A stretch of DNA of 64,000 bases, taken from NCBI GenBank assembly GCA_023091665.1, contig JALJCQ010000014.1, forward strand, positions 1,860,001 through 1,924,000, written 5' to 3'. Under the pieces are notes generated by a model. The model did not search any database. It was not told where the DNA came from and was given only the letters and a program-made list of their open reading frames with translations. The position numbers and the translations under genes are program-made. This document shows, one piece after another, positions 11,029-22,054 of the stretch. The DNA is from Pythium myriotylum (Eukaryota; Oomycota; Peronosporomycetes; Pythiales; Pythiaceae). Position 1 is the first letter of the stretch. Every line of letters starts with the position of its first letter.

Positions 11029-14000
11029 TTACTGTGTGATAGCTGTAGATCTCCATTCCCAGTTCTCGTGTTGTTGGGCAGAAGAACTGAAGTGTGCCTG
11101 CCCAACAAACGCAGGAGGCAAAGACACACCGCTGCTTCTGTGAAGAAAGTAATAAGAAGCTTGTGGATGCTGATCATGACCATGCGCATTCTCAGATGTC
11201 TGGGTGGCCAACTTCGAAGTACTTTGGAACACAGTCTCGCTCACCCGGTTAAATGCACACACTGGGCACGGTGCTTCAACATGACTCCGCCTGAACTCAC
11301 TCACGAGAAGCTGTTTAGTTCCAAACAGCGGGGTGGGAAGAGCATTCATACGCTTCTCGAACTCAGGCAATACATCCTCGTCGAAGATGCGCTTCGGAAA
11401 GATATGTCCACACGAGAACGCCTTAACGTGCGTCTCAAGAGGGTCACTCTTGCCAAGCGCTTGGGCTGATTGTGGCTCAATGCGTACGGCACGAACCGAG
11501 AGATCGTTCTTTTGGATATTCTCTTTCACAACATCCAACAGCGTCGACTCTGTCTTCGCAATTACTGTGTTCATCGTCGGCTGGTGCTGGGTTAAGAGCC
11601 ACATGCAAACGTGGAAAAGGAACTGGCCTGAAAAAGGTAGCAAATGACAGCGACGCACCCATACCTTGTCTCGCTCATCGAAAGCCGAGCCATCGAAGGC
11701 AACACTGGTTGACGAATGCAGACCTTTACCGCCTACGCGCTCGATAATTTCGCCGAAAAAAATTCGCGACAATGGGGCTGCCACTTTGTCGAAGACTGCC
11801 TCATCGATCAAGTACACTTCGAGATCGGCACGAGACAAGCCATACTCGAACCACTTCACTACGAGTCGAGCGAGAATAGCAGATCGGGCGATGTCTGTGA
11901 TAGTTTTGTTCCCAGACAATCGAGTGGTTCGAGCCGGCGATGGAGTCTTAAGCACAAATCCGTCGATCATAGATAACAACTCCCTGCGAAGAGACGTCTT
12001 CTCATCATGCTGCTCATCTCCTCCTGCAACAGCGTTATCAGCGTCACCTTCACCATGCCCAGAGTCTTCGAGTTCCTCACTTCCGTCTTTCTCTTCTGCA
12101 AGAAGTTGATGTGAAAGACGGCGAGAACCCAGGGTACCGGGATTGCGTGAGAGCACTTTTTGGTGGCTGTGAAGGCGACATTCGACAGCATCCACCAGCT
12201 CCCCGTTCGCTTCGTGTAGGCTTGCAGCAGCGTTCCAATTTTCAAAGTCGACACAGCGCGTTATCATAATGGGAGGGCGGTACTGGGAGGCAAGATCATG
12301 CAGGAACACCTCTAAGGACTGTTGTGAGTACCGCATTGGTACACCATCTAGCCCGAGTGACCCAGGTGAAGCAGAAGTTGCGTCACCGTCTGGCTCATCT
12401 TGATTAATCCTTAATAGCATTGTCAGGAACAGCTCCACAACTTCACCCGGCGTAGCTTCAATCTCTTTGGGCATAGCGACATCATTGTCCGATTCGAGCG
12501 AGACCAGAGTGGGGGATGTGCTGTGATTGAGCATCTCAATAAGAGGATCGAGAATAGTCGCCAAGCGTATACATGAAAACTTGGGAAATTGCGCGATGTG
12601 CCGAAGAATCCAATCCCGGTGCGCTAGAACAGACTCAACTGGAGCGGATAAGAGGATATCCACCTGCACGTCAACCCTGAACGTTCTCAATATTTGGTGA
12701 TACTCCGAAGAAAGAAGTAGTTTTCCGTAACCTCTTCCAAGCAGCGCATGTAAACAGTTGATACCCTGAGGTTGACTCAATGTTGACACTTCCCCCCGCT
12801 CGATCAGGCGCCGTAAGGCAAAAGGAACGGCATTGCGTGCAATTGCAACAGCAACTGCCTTGTCGACGTTGTGATGCAAAAGACACAAATTAATCATTGA
12901 TTCCGTCTCGAAGTCGCTTTTGCTATCTTGGACAAAGATCGTGACCCAGTTTTCATTCTCTTCTAGCTCATGCTGGACCTTTGCTTCTCGCGGGCGAAGC
13001 GTGAGCGAGTCACCGGTGATAGAACCGAATGAATATTCGGCTTGCTGGCGAAAAATCAAGTCAACAACTTGCAGTGATACACGCTGGCGCTCCATCTTTC
13101 CCTGATTGTCCTCGTGCGGCCGATCCTCGGTTACACCTTCAGAATGGGGGGCAACTGAATTATCGAGTACCCGTTTAGCAAACTGAATAGCGAGCGACAG
13201 ACCCTCGATAGAGGTGAGCTGATTCACCGCCTTGGAGGGTGTTGCACGTGAAACTTGATACAGATCATGCACCCAACGCAACATATTGCTTTCAAACGCG
13301 CCTTCTTGATGTCTTCCTCTGGTTTTCTGTGTGCTATCCGAATGTAGCTCCCCGCAGAGGGTATCAGCTACGACTTCGCACAACGATGCCATGTCAATGC
13401 CGAGAGCATAACCGATTGAGAGTGCATCCTTCAGTGCGATAGTCTGCCCGCGAAGAGCGCGGAAGAGCGCAAGCCTCGACCATTGGGGTCGACATTCATA
13501 CACATTGTGCGCTGTCTGGATCAAGTAGATTACTTCCCCACCAGATGCAGCAGGCGACCCAGAAGAGGTTTGGGTACCGGTGGTCAAGGTCCTCGCTTGC
13601 AGAACACTCTCAACGCGTTCACCATCGTGTAGCGACAAATAATGCACGATGTGGGCCTCGTCGCCAGTCACTGGCTGGCTTTCATCAAGCAAGTGACGAG
13701 ACGGGAGGGAGACCCAGGTCGAGACAGGCTTGCCGGTTTGTGCGCTCGTACCACGTAGCAACATAAGGTCGGATGAGCAGTAGGCAATATCTATATCGGC
13801 GATGCGATCGCCTCCCGGTGCTTGAATATCATTGCTAAACAGGGTCGGTAATGCATACTGACCTTTAAGACTCCACTGAAAGTTGGAATACACACTGATC
13901 TGATGGTTCGTTGCGTCATACATGGCAAGACCCGACTCGCTCGAGAGCAACCCATTGATGGCGCAGAGACGTACGTCTGGCTTGTTCTTCTTGATACGCT

Positions 14001-15102
14001 GTGGTCGAAAGTCCATATCTTCCACAAAATGCTCCGGAAATGTCTTGACAACAAAGCCATCAGTAGATCCTTGTCGCGACATGGGACGGTGGAACGGCCC
14101 TTCAGAACTCGGTTCACTCCCACTGACGAGCGATGCATCAGCAAACGGTACACCTATACTGCCGTCACCTGTGTCTGACATCGTCGTGCTACCTTCACGC
14201 ACCACCTGTCTTGGTTTTTGCAGCGTCTTCTTTTCTAGCACGACGCGGTAGTACTTGTACGAAGAGGGCGCCCCTCGATCTGCTCCGTCGTTTGATGTCT
14301 CTTGTGAACGCGTCTTGACTAGCATAGAGGTACGCTTTTCCTTGCGAAAGCTCTCATAAAAGAGCTCAATCGACTCGATAACGCCAGCGTTCTGTAATTC
14401 GCAGCGACACTCCTCCGCATTTTCTTCGACGTTAACGAAAGAGATGATGTTCTCGGACCCTCCTACGAGGCAGTAGTTTTTGCCATTCAAACTGCGCCAC
14501 CACCGACAGCACGTGACTGTGCCCATGCCAACGGCGAATTCGAGTATACTCATCTGCGAGTCGTCTCCAGCGACGCGCGAATGGTATCGCGCGCCATTGT
14601 GACCGCCGGCCTCGTTGGCCGCTCGCAAATAGGAGGCCATAGGCGTGGTCATGACGCTTGGTGCGACGCTCATCCACTCGTGGTTGTGGGAAGGCTGATA
14701 GACGCGCGCCAGTTGCGCGCGGCGGTGGTTGGCGATGAGCGTCGCAACGGGCACGAGGTGGATCCGGTTCTTCCGCGTCGAGAGGCAGGCGAGCCAGTCT
14801 CCCTCGGGGCTGAATGCCAGCGCGGCTACGGGCTCGACGCGCTGCTGCTGCTGCTTGGAGTGGCTCGCGGCGAGCGGGAAGCGCCAGTGGCGCACGCGGC
14901 GGTCTTCTTCGACGCTGCGCACGACCAGGTGTTGCGCGTGCGGGTCATCGCGCGTGGACTTGGCGGTCGAGACGGCGAGCGCGAGCAGCTGGCGGCGCTC
15001 GAGCGAGTGCGCCGCCACGGCCGTGATGCGCGCGTCTCCGTCCGCGTCCTGGAGCGCGAAGATGCGCTGGATCTGGAAGAGCCGGCTGCCGAGCGAGGCC
15101 AT
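11029..15102 (-). CDS. large unrecognised protein, beta-propeller-like N-terminus, C-terminal CGH/CPVC cluster
   Basis: A single open frame of 1357 residues runs from an ATG at 15102; the frame is open further upstream, but that part would overlap the deoxyhypusine synthase gene. The first 400 residues have repeated beta-rich blocks (VAALAFSPEGDWLACLS; CLVGGSENIISFV) that suggest WD-like blades. The middle (about 550-1200) is helical with acidic linkers. Near the end lie FSCGHIFPKRIF and, about 55 residues later, APCPVCAFN, a possible zinc site of unusual order. The architecture recalls large membrane-trafficking or Rab3GAP2-like scaffolds, but I cannot name a family. The stop codon is created at the junction with the duplicated SPB1 fragment, so the original C-terminus may have been different. 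Confidence 0.6.
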   Translation of the reverse strand: MASLGSRLFQIQRIFALQDADGDARITAVAAHSLERRQLLALAVSTAKSTRDDPHAQHLVVRSVEEDRRVRHWRFPLAASHSKQQQQRVEPVAALAFSPEGDWLACLSTRKNRIHLVPVATLIANHRRAQLARVYQPSHNHEWMSVAPSVMTTPMASYLRAANEAGGHNGARYHSRVAGDDSQMSILEFAVGMGTVTCCRWWRSLNGKNYCLVGGSENIISFVNVEENAEECRCELQNAGVIESIELFYESFRKEKRTSMLVKTRSQETSNDGADRGAPSSYKYYRVVLEKKTLQKPRQVVREGSTTMSDTGDGSIGVPFADASLVSGSEPSSEGPFHRPMSRQGSTDGFVVKTFPEHFVEDMDFRPQRIKKNKPDVRLCAINGLLSSESGLAMYDATNHQISVYSNFQWSLKGQYALPTLFSNDIQAPGGDRIADIDIAYCSSDLMLLRGTSAQTGKPVSTWVSLPSRHLLDESQPVTGDEAHIVHYLSLHDGERVESVLQARTLTTGTQTSSGSPAASGGEVIYLIQTAHNVYECRPQWSRLALFRALRGQTIALKDALSIGYALGIDMASLCEVVADTLCGELHSDSTQKTRGRHQEGAFESNMLRWVHDLYQVSRATPSKAVNQLTSIEGLSLAIQFAKRVLDNSVAPHSEGVTEDRPHEDNQGKMERQRVSLQVVDLIFRQQAEYSFGSITGDSLTLRPREAKVQHELEENENWVTIFVQDSKSDFETESMINLCLLHHNVDKAVAVAIARNAVPFALRRLIERGEVSTLSQPQGINCLHALLGRGYGKLLLSSEYHQILRTFRVDVQVDILLSAPVESVLAHRDWILRHIAQFPKFSCIRLATILDPLIEMLNHSTSPTLVSLESDNDVAMPKEIEATPGEVVELFLTMLLRINQDEPDGDATSASPGSLGLDGVPMRYSQQSLEVFLHDLASQYRPPIMITRCVDFENWNAAASLHEANGELVDAVECRLHSHQKVLSRNPGTLGSRRLSHQLLAEEKDGSEELEDSGHGEGDADNAVAGGDEQHDEKTSLRRELLSMIDGFVLKTPSPARTTRLSGNKTITDIARSAILARLVVKWFEYGLSRADLEVYLIDEAVFDKVAAPLSRIFFGEIIERVGGKGLHSSTSVAFDGSAFDERDKVWVRRCHLLPFSGQFLFHVCMWLLTQHQPTMNTVIAKTESTLLDVVKENIQKNDLSVRAVRIEPQSAQALGKSDPLETHVKAFSCGHIFPKRIFDEDVLPEFEKRMNALPTPLFGTKQLLVSEFRRSHVEAPCPVCAFNRVSETVFQSTSKLATQTSENAHGHDQHPQASYYFLHRSSGVSLPPAFVGQAHFSSSAQQHENWEWRSTAITQ

Positions 15103-15258
15103 GGGGGCGAAGTGAAGTGGGCGCCTCTCGGGACGCTGATAGTAATAGCCATGGACACGGCCGTTTATTACATATGTAACCATCCCAAGCTGGATATTTA
15201 CACACATTGCGTCTCTTGACGCCCACCACTCGAGCAGCGAAAGGACAGGGAGAGCATC
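15103..15258. promoter_or_regulatory. compact bidirectional promoter region
   Basis: Only 156 bp separate the presumed ATG of the minus-strand propeller gene (15102) and the ATG of deoxyhypusine synthase (15259). Both transcripts must start here or within each other's leaders. An A/T-rich patch (TTATTACATATGTAACC) sits near 15166-15182; no defined element is claimed. Confidence 0.4.
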
Positions 15259-16430
15259 ATGGACAACGCGCACACGCAGGCCGCGCACAGCGTGCTCTTC
15301 ATCCGCTCCGAGGACCTCGAGGGCAAGTGCGAGGTCGTGCGCGGCTACGACTTCAACGAGGGCGTCGACTATGGGAAGCTTTTCGGCGCCTACGCCTCGA
15401 TGGGCTACCAGGCCACGAGTCTCGGGCAGGCGATCGAGGAGGTCAAGCGCATGGTAAGCACGCCCGATCTGCTCTCCGAGAGCCACGCTGACCATGTGGT
15501 TCCTTCTAGCGCAAGTGGCGCCTGAGTGACGAACCGATCCCCGACGATGAAGAAGACCCGCAGCTTCGCGACCCGGCGTACCGGGCCGGCGTCAAGTGCA
15601 CCATCTTCTTGGGCTACACGTCCAACCTCATCTCATGCGGCCTCCGCGAGACCCTGCGCTTCTTGGCGCAACACAAGATGGTCGATGCCATCGTCACGAC
15701 GGCTGGCGGCATCGAGGAAGACTTCATCAAGTGTCTTGGGTCGACCTACATCGGTGACTTCTCGCTCAAGGGTGACCAGCTCCGTCGCCGCGGCATCAAC
15801 CGCATCGGCAACCTGCTCGTTCCGAACGACAACTATTGCAAATTTGAAGACTGGATGAAGCCCATCCTCGATAAGATGCTCCTGGAGCAGAAGACCGAAG
15901 GTACGGTTTGGTCGCCGTCCAAGATGATCCATCGCTTGGGGAAGGAGATCAACAACGAAGATTCAGTCTACTACTGGTGCTATAAGAACGACATCCCGGT
16001 CTTCTGTCCTGCGCTGACAGATGGCTCGATTGGAGATATGATCTATTTCCACTCATACCGTAACGAAGGTCTCGTGCTCGATATTGTGAGTGACATCCGC
16101 CGCGTCAACGATATTGCCATCCGCGCGCCGAAGACCGGTGCAATCATTCTTGGTGGCGGCATCGTAAAACACCATATCCTCAACGCTAACCTCATGCGTA
16201 ATGGTGCGGACTATGCCGTATTTATTAATACGGGTCAGGAATTCGATGGTAGTGATGCTGGGGCGCGTCCTGACGAGGCAATCTCATGGGGAAAGCTCCG
16301 AATGGATGCCAAGCCGGTCAAGTTGTACTCAGAAGCGACGCTAGTCTTCCCGATTATCGTAGCCGAAACTTTTGCAAAGGATTTCCACCGTGACAAGGAG
16401 GCGGAGAAGGACTCTGGTAAGCAAAACTAG
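15259..16430 (+). CDS. DHPS: deoxyhypusine synthase
   Basis: Exons 15259-15453 and 15510-16430 join in phase over a 56-bp intron, giving 371 residues, the usual size. The enzyme transfers an aminobutyl group from spermidine to one lysine of translation factor eIF5A, the first step to hypusine. Signature stretches include [55 protein letters not shown] and [12 protein letters not shown]; the last contains the catalytic lysine of the family. All are intact. It is divergent from the propeller-like gene and converges on CFAP65, whose stop lies about 100 bp away. Confidence 0.96.
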
Positions 16431-16527
16431 ACTCATTTCCTGCACACAACATGAAGCAGCAATCGTGGAGCACACTCTCCTTCGCCACGGTGCGAACCTC
16501 TGATTGAATGTAGACACTTCACTTTCA

Positions 16528-19500
16528 TCAAATTTGAGTACGGCGTAGTGAAGGAGCCTTGGGAAACACCGTTTTTCGAGGCACGCAAGCAAGTTCTTGT
16601 CCAAATTCTCCGTAGAAAAGCTCTTGTAAAACGTTGTAGACAGTGTTTTCGACGACACCAGATGCAATCGCCGCGCAGTCTTCACTGGCTCTGGGAGCTC
16701 GGAACACAAACGATTTGTCGTTGGCAGATCTGATCGACTCCATTCTATTATCTGATCGTAGAAGTTTGTCGATGGCGCAGTTCACAGCACTTGAGGACAA
16801 AACATCAGTAAAAAGCATTTCCATCAAGTCCTGTACGACATTCTGGCGGTTCTGGAGCTCCGATATCAAGTGCTTTGGTGCATGAAGTGCCGAGGGAGGT
16901 GGTTGGGGTGATATTTCCTGTACGGTGGGTAGTGGTAGTTTTTGAAGGGAATCATGGGGAATGAGGCGTTCGAAAATATCTCGAGGTAAAACGTGGGCAT
17001 AGATATGAGCAAACAGTGGATACGAGCGCAGATCGGAGGTCCTGTGTGCTGTTACGACTGTGTCATTGCACTTCGCTCCTGAAGCAGATACGCCGTCTGT
17101 ACGAACGGGTGGTATACCGATCGCAGCGGATTGTGTGGCGGTGGATTTTGTGACGACTGAAGACCACGTCTGTGACTGTAGCGCTTTGCTTGCCTTCTTA
17201 TCGGTTGACGTGTCATTCAAGGCATTGCCGGTACCTATCGAAGGGCTTACGACATCCAAGGAAGTTATCCAGCATGGAATGTCGTGGTCAATGACCACAG
17301 GCTGGTCAGTCGTCATCACAGTCACGCGAATCAATATCTCCTGTTGCGGCTTCAACTCTCCTTCCGCAGGATTGAAGGAGACTAGGCCGCTACTGACAAG
17401 TGGATGTGTCACATCCCATTGAAAACGAACGCTTAAAAGCAAAGCACCGGAATCATTGACGAGGACAAGTAGCTGAGTTTGCTTAGTTTGTGTTGGAGCG
17501 TGGTTGAATTCCACTAAATCACTCTGAAATCTTGCAGTCTGGCCTGGAACAGCAATTTGCTGTCGGGTTGGCGAGGCTCCACCCGTCACCAGTGCCAACT
17601 CTCTTCTTAACGCCGGGAGACTTGTTCTTAGGGGGTGAAATCCGGCTGCAATTATTGTTACCATCGCGACTTCCTTGTACGGACGTCCCATGAGTCCGTA
17701 AGCTTTCAATATTAGATTGATCTCAATCGTCTTTGCTTCAAGAGGGGCAAACTCGAGCTCTACGCACACTGAGCTGCGTGCAGCTACTATCTCTGACGTT
17801 GTCACGCACCTTAGCACCGGGTAAAACAAAGATTCGCCGCCGTAATCTTGCTGATTAATTTTGTCGAATGAGTTGGAGGAGACGTCGAGTCGAAATGCAG
17901 CATCACCTCGGTTTGAAACTACAAACTGCTGGCGGGGTGGTGTGAGAGCGAGATGCAGGGATTTCTCATTGGTGTGCAGACACGGGCGATTGAACTCGCC
18001 AATCATCACTGGCGACAGAGCAATGACACGTCGAGACAAGAACAATTTTGGCTCGTTGCTGGGAAGAGTCTGACCTTGTAACTCCAGCACGAGTTGCTTC
18101 CCTTTGTCGACTTGAAAAAGCACCGAGAGATCATGTTTTCCACAGTAGTCTTCAGACGAGTAAGCATAACTTATGCAGAGGGTAATAGTTTGTTGTGGGA
18201 GGACGACTGCGCGTCTGGGAGTGATCTGGAACACGTTGCTGTCGATAATAGCATTCGTCCGGATCTCATCGCTAGACGGTGCACCAGTTTCGGCCCAGTG
18301 TTCAATCTCAACATTGCCCTCCTTTGGATACGTGATGTGAAACTCGACAATGAGGTTGCCTGGATTTCGGAGCTTAAAGAACACCAGTTGTGCAGGTTCA
18401 CCGAACGGTGCCGGAGAGAAAGGAACAGCTACATGTCTAACTTTGTCGTTTTCGTTCACTTGATCAAGACTATCATTATGAGCCTCCTCGGTCGCTACGA
18501 TGTCCGATTCAACAGGATTTGGTGCCTTGCTCATATAATCGTTAATTTCTTTGCATAAGAACTGCGGCCAAGCCAGAGCTGTGGGTAAGTAAGGAACACG
18601 TATATCCTCAATAATCAAGGTTGGAAATGACGCCTCGGCACGGATTTCGCAACGATGAATGCCGAGAGCCCCCAAACCTGCGTTTCCGTTTCTAGTATCA
18701 TATTGAGCGGAAGACCGACTCGTCACGGTAAATTGGAAGACACCCCCTACTCGCGGATGAAATGATACAATGATTTGCATCCGAGATCGCGCTGAGATGC
18801 AACCACTCGAACGTGAAAACACCAGTTTCGCAGGAGCGTTATCAGCGGTAGGGATTTCGTGATCATCGCTGACTTTGTCGCTTATTACTTTCAAACTCTG
18901 AGAAAGTGAGAACTGCAAGTCGCAGTCGGCCGTGTTTACGATTGTTATCACTTTCCTCGAAGAAGAACTCACGAGGATCGTTTCGAAAGTAATTGACTCG
19001 GGCTCAAACGTAATTGCACCATCTGTCCCTTTTGTATGAATGCGTAAGAAACTCTCCTGTAACAATGGTACCTCGGTTTCATGTGTCCGGGTTGAGGGAA
19101 ACGTTTGGGAGATACTGATAGGTTTAATGGAGACAGCAATGCGACTGGCATATGCTCTTACTTCTTTGGGCATGAAGCGACATGTAATCATAGCAGATTC
19201 TCGTCCGTTCAGACGACCAAGCCGAGGAAACACTTCAAAGATGTCTTGAAGTTGCCGTGGCACTTCCCAGCGAAATACTAGTGGTAGACGCGAAGGATTC
19301 ATGATGTCGACAACTCGTTCTGAAAACAGTCCGACAGCCGTCGGTTTAATGAAGAGTCGAACTTCAGCCCCGGATACAATGGTTGTACCGTCGTTGCTCT
19401 CACAACCTTGCAACAATATTCTTGGCACAGCGCCGACTCCTGTGAGCTCGATATTTTCAGGCGTCCCTCGCGCATTGTTGATGATGCAGCTGAGTGTGTA

Positions 19501-21885
19501 TTTGTAATGCTTGGAAGCTCGGGGATGAAATCGGATCTGCACGAGATGAAAACTTCGAGCGCGAATATATCCGAGGCGAGGCTTACATTCGAATGTTTGC
19601 GAAGGATCTTCAGCAAATGCAAAGAGAGCCGGGGTATCACCAGTGTTATCAAGCAAAACAGTTTGAAACACACAGTCACCCAAGTAGCACGGCGGGAAAT
19701 GGATTCGTTGTTTTGGGAGGCGAAATGAAACTTTTGACAGAAATTGATTAGTGGGCGAAGAAAACGTGTTTCCGCACGCCTTGGAGACCACACACCAAGG
19801 TGGCGTGAATGTCTCTACGTTGACGAGTCTGAAGGTTCGATTGGACTTGAACGCGAAGTAACCCTCTAACTCTGCGAAGTAGTATGTATCTACCGATGAG
19901 GGTTGAAACGAAACTCGGAACTCTGCAGTTGACCCCGCACCGACATCTAGAGTTTCTGGAAATACCTGAAATGCGTTCGCCTCCCTTTCACCCGAGGCGA
20001 CCCTCCAATAGCAAGTTACTTTGCCGTGAGTGTTGTTCGTTACGCGAAGCACTTTTTTTGACGGATAATGCACGATGTTGCAGTTGCCGAAGTCAAGAAA
20101 AGCCTCATGAAGGACGATTGGATTCTCCTTTCGATCTACACTGGCAAAATATTCATCACAAATGTCCACGTCTCCGAGTGTGGCTTCTCCGCTTCGTGTG
20201 AGCAGGCGAAAACGTGCTCCACCGCTCAAATTAATGTTACCCTCAGAAGCGATGCGATCGTCAATCGCCTCGTTATCTCGAGTTTGTACCCCAAGGCGGA
20301 AGAGCCTGTTACCGTTATCCTGCCAATAGACTTCAAGTTGATCGGGACTCAGCAACCCGAGTCCAGAGGCTACGCGGAGTCGATACGCATCTACATGTGC
20401 CTGTTCAAACGGTGATGGACGAACGTTATCGTCATAACTGGTTGCCAACATATCAACGTAGATGGAACTTTGGTTCTGAAGGAGGATGAAAAAGCGGCGA
20501 TGGAAATTTCCAACCCGAGATGGTGTAAAACTGATTGTCACGTTCTGGTCAAGCTCCGGTGGAATCCTCCCGTTGATCTTGTCAAACTTGAAAACTCCTT
20601 CTTCCTGTGTGTCAAAGTGATAAAAGACTTCGATTGGCGATTCGTTGCGAAGGATCAGTACTCGTGACGTGGTTTTTCCGACGATAATATCCCCGAAGTT
20701 GACAGATCTCGTCCTTACAACATTTGACTCGATAGTTTTCTTCCATAGACTTACGGTCGGACCAATTGCACGGCCCTTGCATGTGATGCGTTCGCGGTTA
20801 CCGCCAGGTGTGATGATGTCAAAATGATCGCACGTGTAGGTGCCCGAGCTCGTCGGAGTGTATCGGACACGAATGGGAACGGAGCATTCTGCTGGAACAG
20901 TTCCACTCATTGGATAAAACGAAAATACTGAGTCACAGTCTGTCTCAACGCGTTGAATTCTATAGGATGCGTGCACAAGTGAGCGATTGCGGAGGATGAA
21001 GTCTCTTTCCGTCGGCGCGTGGTTTGTGTTTGTCGCTCCGACCAGAATGGAGCCGAAATTGATGTCCGTCTCGGATGCCGAGACGTGGGTGAATTTGCTG
21101 ATCCCACTTAACTTCATTGTTATTTCCAATTCAGGATCCGACTTTGTCTGATCGTCATTCACCAAAGGCTACAATGTGTTCAGTGAGTGAATGTGAGTCG
21201 GAGTCACTCGAGCCTAGGTTCCGGCATGGATACTTACACGCACGGAGCAAACCGTTGTGGTGACATACACGGATGCAACTGCCGGTGAGAACGACGCCGT
21301 CAGTTCTATGCTTGCCCCAACGCGTGCTCGTCCTGAGGATGGATGGATTGCGAAGGGTCGTCCGTGCTCTCCTGCCCCAGCAATTGACCACTCGAAAAGC
21401 GAATCGACTTGCCCCGTGTTGCGCAACAAAAACTTGAGTTCTGTAGTTTCAGCGGTCGGACAGAAGCCAAAATCGAGTCCGTTCGGTATCTCGACTGCAA
21501 GATGGGCGATACGGGCGAATACTGGCAGGCGGAAGCCTCCTCCAGAAGCCACGACGCCACCTTCAATGATATGAACGTAGAACGTAACAAAATCGTCATA
21601 CTCTTCCACTTTTACGGGGCGGAACGCGACGTCAAGCGTTGTGTGCATCCCTGGGCTGAGTGTCATAAGTGTCGGAAAGGCCATGCTGAAATACTTCGTC
21701 GTCGGGAGTTCATACTTGAACTTGATGGTTCGTCTTGAGACGTTCTTGACCACGATTTTCTTGACGTGCTCGCCCCCGGGCAGCCACGACCCGGCCTCGA
21801 AATGGATCGCATCGCCACAGTCGATGCCAAAGTGTCGCTGCTGCTCCGTACGATTGAGCACGGGGAGGGCGTCTCCACTAGCCAT
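16528..21885 (-). CDS. CFAP65: CFAP65-like cilia and flagella protein with Ig-like/MSP repeats
   Basis: Exons 21885-21238 and 21168-16528 join in phase through a 69-bp intron, giving 1762 residues, close to the CFAP65 family size. The N-terminal block (FGIDCGDAIHFEAGSW, then KKIVVKNVSRRTIKFKY, AFPTLMTLSPGMHTTLDVAFRP) matches the CFAP65 pattern. Repeated beta-sandwich modules follow, recognisable by recurring FxPxxVGxF and ITFEPESITFETILV phrases, as in ASH/MSP-domain axonemal proteins. The C-terminus is helical. Such proteins sit in the central apparatus of motile flagella; its presence implies swimming zoospores. DLEC1, HYDIN and CFAP47 share the same repeat type, so the exact orthologue is less sure than the class. 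Confidence 0.75.
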
Positions 21886-22054
21886 CTTGCGTTGGACTGA
21901 CGTGAGGACGGACTCGGAGTCGAACGACCTTTCGAGGCGCGATCCTCTTCTCAGATGAACTCAGATCCGAGTCTGAGCTGGGGTCGCAATTGGAAAGTTT
22001 CAGTGGAACTTTCGATTTGTGGCAGGTGACAATCGGGGCCTTGAAGTGGTGCGC

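Noticed and set aside
11650..11695. Possible 37-bp intron (GTATGGGTG...TTTTTCAG on the minus strand) in the propeller-like gene
   Set aside because: It is shorter than any other intron here and removing it would shift the frame, while reading through stays open.
14581..15219. Plus-strand open frame of 212 residues
   Set aside because: It is antisense to the GC-rich N-terminal part of the 1357-residue gene and has no family motif.
15103..15495. N-terminal extension of the large minus-strand frame beyond 15102
   Set aside because: It would overlap the first exon of deoxyhypusine synthase; the ATG at 15102 followed by a better-looking start is preferred.
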